A stretch of DNA of 13,987 nucleotides, taken from Syntrophomonadaceae bacterium (GTDB lineage Bacteria; Bacillota_D; Dethiobacteria; DTU022). The translations under genes and the position numbers were made by a program. Shown here piece after piece: positions 12,794 to 13,987 of this stretch. How positions within the stretch are numbered: position 1 is the first letter of the stretch; the number at the start of each line of letters is the position of its first letter. The stretch spans positions 1 to 13,987 of the forward strand of contig PUNU01000008.1 in assembly GCA_003551865.1 (NCBI GenBank), read 5' to 3'. The notes under the pieces were generated by a model. The model did no database searches. It saw nothing but the letters and a program-made list of their open reading frames with translations, and had not been told where the DNA came from.

Positions 12794-13444
12794 ATGGATG
12801 TGTCTGAAGAATTGGCCGGCTATATCGACCATACTTTGCTCAAACCGGAAGCCACCAGGGCGGATATCATCAGGCTTTGCCTGGAAGCACGCGAGAACCG
12901 TTTTTACTCGGTTTGTGTCAATCCATCCTATGTGAAAACAGCGGTTGCAGAGCTCAAAGGCAGCGGAATCAAGGTTAGTTCGGTTGTCGGGTTTCCGCTG
13001 GGCGCCACTACTACAGCGGTTAAAGCATACGAGACTTCTGAAGCCGTAGCCGGGGGCGCTGTAGAAATCGATATGGTTATACACGTGGGAGCCCTAAAAA
13101 ATGGGGAGGACAGCTACGTTTTAAATGACATTAAGGCGGTGGTCCGCGCAGCCGAAGGCAGGACAGTCAAGGTAATCCTGGAAACCGCCCTGCTAACGGA
13201 TGAAGAAAAGAACCTGGCCTGCCGCCTGGCCAAAGAAGCAGGAGCCCGCTTTGTCAAAACTTCGACCGGTTTTGGCCCCGGCGGGGCAACTATCGCCGAT
13301 GTCCGGTTGATGCGTGAAGCGGTCGGCCCCGAAATGGGAATTAAAGCCGCCGGAGGAGTAAACACCCCGGAAAAATTCAGGCGGTTGATCAAAGCCGGGG
13401 CGACCAGGATCGGCACGAGTTCAGGTATGTCCATTATAAAATAA
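12794..13444 (+). CDS. deoC: Deoxyribose-phosphate aldolase
   Basis: DeoC cleaves deoxyribose-5-phosphate to acetaldehyde and glyceraldehyde-3-phosphate, the last step of deoxynucleoside breakdown begun by pdp. The 216-residue TIM barrel begins [18 protein letters not shown]. It carries the Schiff-base lysine K155 in [15 protein letters not shown], with K184 (GIKAAGG) and D93 (EIDMVI) as supporting catalytic residues. The start is uncertain: ATG 12791, ATG 12794 and GTG 12800 are in frame after AAGGGG (12785-12790). GTG 12800 has the best spacing, but ATG 12794 is used here. A phosphopentomutase, needed to link the two enzymes, is not in the window. Confidence 0.95.
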   Translation: MDVSEELAGYIDHTLLKPEATRADIIRLCLEARENRFYSVCVNPSYVKTAVAELKGSGIKVSSVVGFPLGATTTAVKAYETSEAVAGGAVEIDMVIHVGALKNGEDSYVLNDIKAVVRAAEGRTVKVILETALLTDEEKNLACRLAKEAGARFVKTSTGFGPGGATIADVRLMREAVGPEMGIKAAGGVNTPEKFRRLIKAGATRIGTSSGMSIIK

Positions 13445-13459
13445 TAAACTTGAGTTTTT

Positions 13460-13489
13460 TTGACAAGGGAACCCCGGTTGGGCTAATAT
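13460..13489 (+). promoter_or_regulatory. Possible promoter upstream of the UPF0182 gene
   Basis: TTGACA (13460-13465) and TAATAT (13484-13489) have an 18-bp spacer. The spacer and -10 fall inside a hairpin. A second TATAAT at 13563-13568 lacks a good -35. Confidence 0.6.
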
Positions 13490-13515
13490 TAGATCACGCG
13501 TTGCCCACCGGGGTT
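13470..13515 (+). terminator. Hairpin after deoC, possible terminator overlapping a promoter
   Basis: AACCCCGGT (13470-13478) pairs with ACCGGGGTT (13507-13515), extended inside by GGGC/GCCC across a one-base bulge. The following ATTTGG is a poor T run, so termination may be weak. A further GCCCGG/CCGGGC pair lies at 13521-13548. Confidence 0.45.
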
Positions 13516-13612
13516 ATTTGGCCCGGCAAAAAATATTAACTCCCGGGCAGTTGTCGGCAGAATATAATAAACCGGTGAAAAACGGTATTTATTTTTTACG
13601 GAGGGGATTTAC

Positions 13613-13987
13613 TTGCGCAGTCGTTTTATCCTGATTTTAATCGTTCTGGTCGTCTTTTTTGCGGTGTTGATGGCCGGGACCAACTTTTACCTTGATCTGC
13701 TCTGGTTTGTGGACCTGGACATGGAGCAGGTTTTTTGGACCCAGCACCTCACCCGCTGGGGGATGCGTATTGGCGGTTTTATCTTCTTGTTTGCTTTCAT
13801 ATTTGCCAACCTGATGCTGACCAGGCGCTATATATTAAGCTTCCCCAACCTGGCCCTGCGGGAAAAGTTGATGGCTACCGGGGCGATGCAATATATCACC
13901 CCGCGCCGCCTGGTCATTTACTTTTCAGCCGCATCTGCAGTGGTCGCCTATATTTTTTCCGGTTATCTGGGGGACTCCTGGATGGAT
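13613..13987 (+). CDS. UPF0182 (COG1615) membrane protein, C-terminus cut by the window edge
   Basis: The 125 visible codons start at TTG 13613, 6 nt after GGAGGGG (13600-13606). The protein begins MRSRFILILIVLVVFF, with a membrane helix at about 5-22, then the family-typical FYLDLLWFVDLDMEQVFWTQ. Further helices lie at about 52-68 and 100-117. UPF0182 proteins are large (around 900 residues), with several N-terminal membrane helices and a long extracytoplasmic domain; their function is unknown. The gene continues beyond the right edge. Confidence 0.88.
   Translation, partial: MRSRFILILIVLVVFFAVLMAGTNFYLDLLWFVDLDMEQVFWTQHLTRWGMRIGGFIFLFAFIFANLMLTRRYILSFPNLALREKLMATGAMQYITPRRLVIYFSAASAVVAYIFSGYLGDSWMD

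Overview
The window looks like a chromosomal segment of an anaerobic, low-to-mid GC Firmicute of the Clostridia type. Supporting this are the order rplU-rpmA-obgE-nadD-yqeK-rsfS-leuS-comEA, a T-box leader on leuS, an L21-type leader on rplU, an Asp23/Gls24-family gene, strong AGGAGG ribosome binding sites, consensus sigma-A promoters with 17-bp spacers, and tungstate/molybdate genes typical of anaerobes. I cannot name a genus.

Layout. Positions 1-1360 (minus strand) hold a molybdenum/tungsten unit: a truncated tungstate-binding lipoprotein gene (tupA) and a small TOBE-domain gene (Mop/molbindin type). Each has its own copy of a structured leader followed by an intrinsic terminator. The two leaders share stems that covary and look like molybdenum- or tungsten-cofactor riboswitches. 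Positions 1536-6626 (plus) hold the ribosome and housekeeping cluster: rplU, rpmA, obgE, nadD, an RRM RNA-binding protein, yqeK, rsfS and a ThiF/MoeB-like protein. The protease gene prp, usual between rplU and rpmA in Firmicutes, is absent, and L27 lacks the N-terminal extension that Prp removes. Positions 6794-9657 hold leuS with its T-box leader. Positions 9694-10441 hold a single Asp23-family gene with its own promoter and a strong terminator. comEA follows without comEC. Then come a MITE-like palindromic element, a second hairpin, the nucleoside catabolism pair pdp-deoC, and the start of a UPF0182 membrane protein gene cut by the window edge.

The most unusual feature is a complete, canonical tRNA-Ala(GGC) gene with encoded CCA and the G3:U70 alanine identity pair (7017-7091). 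It lies inside the leuS T-box leader, between the tRNA-Leu-sensing stem I (specifier CTC) and the antiterminator/terminator. The bases flanking the tRNA can still pair, so it appears to sit in the apical loop of stem III. One transcript would therefore carry a tRNA-responsive riboswitch, a tRNA precursor and a synthetase mRNA. I know of no described precedent, but I could not search for one.

No CRISPR array, phage genes or transposase gene was seen.
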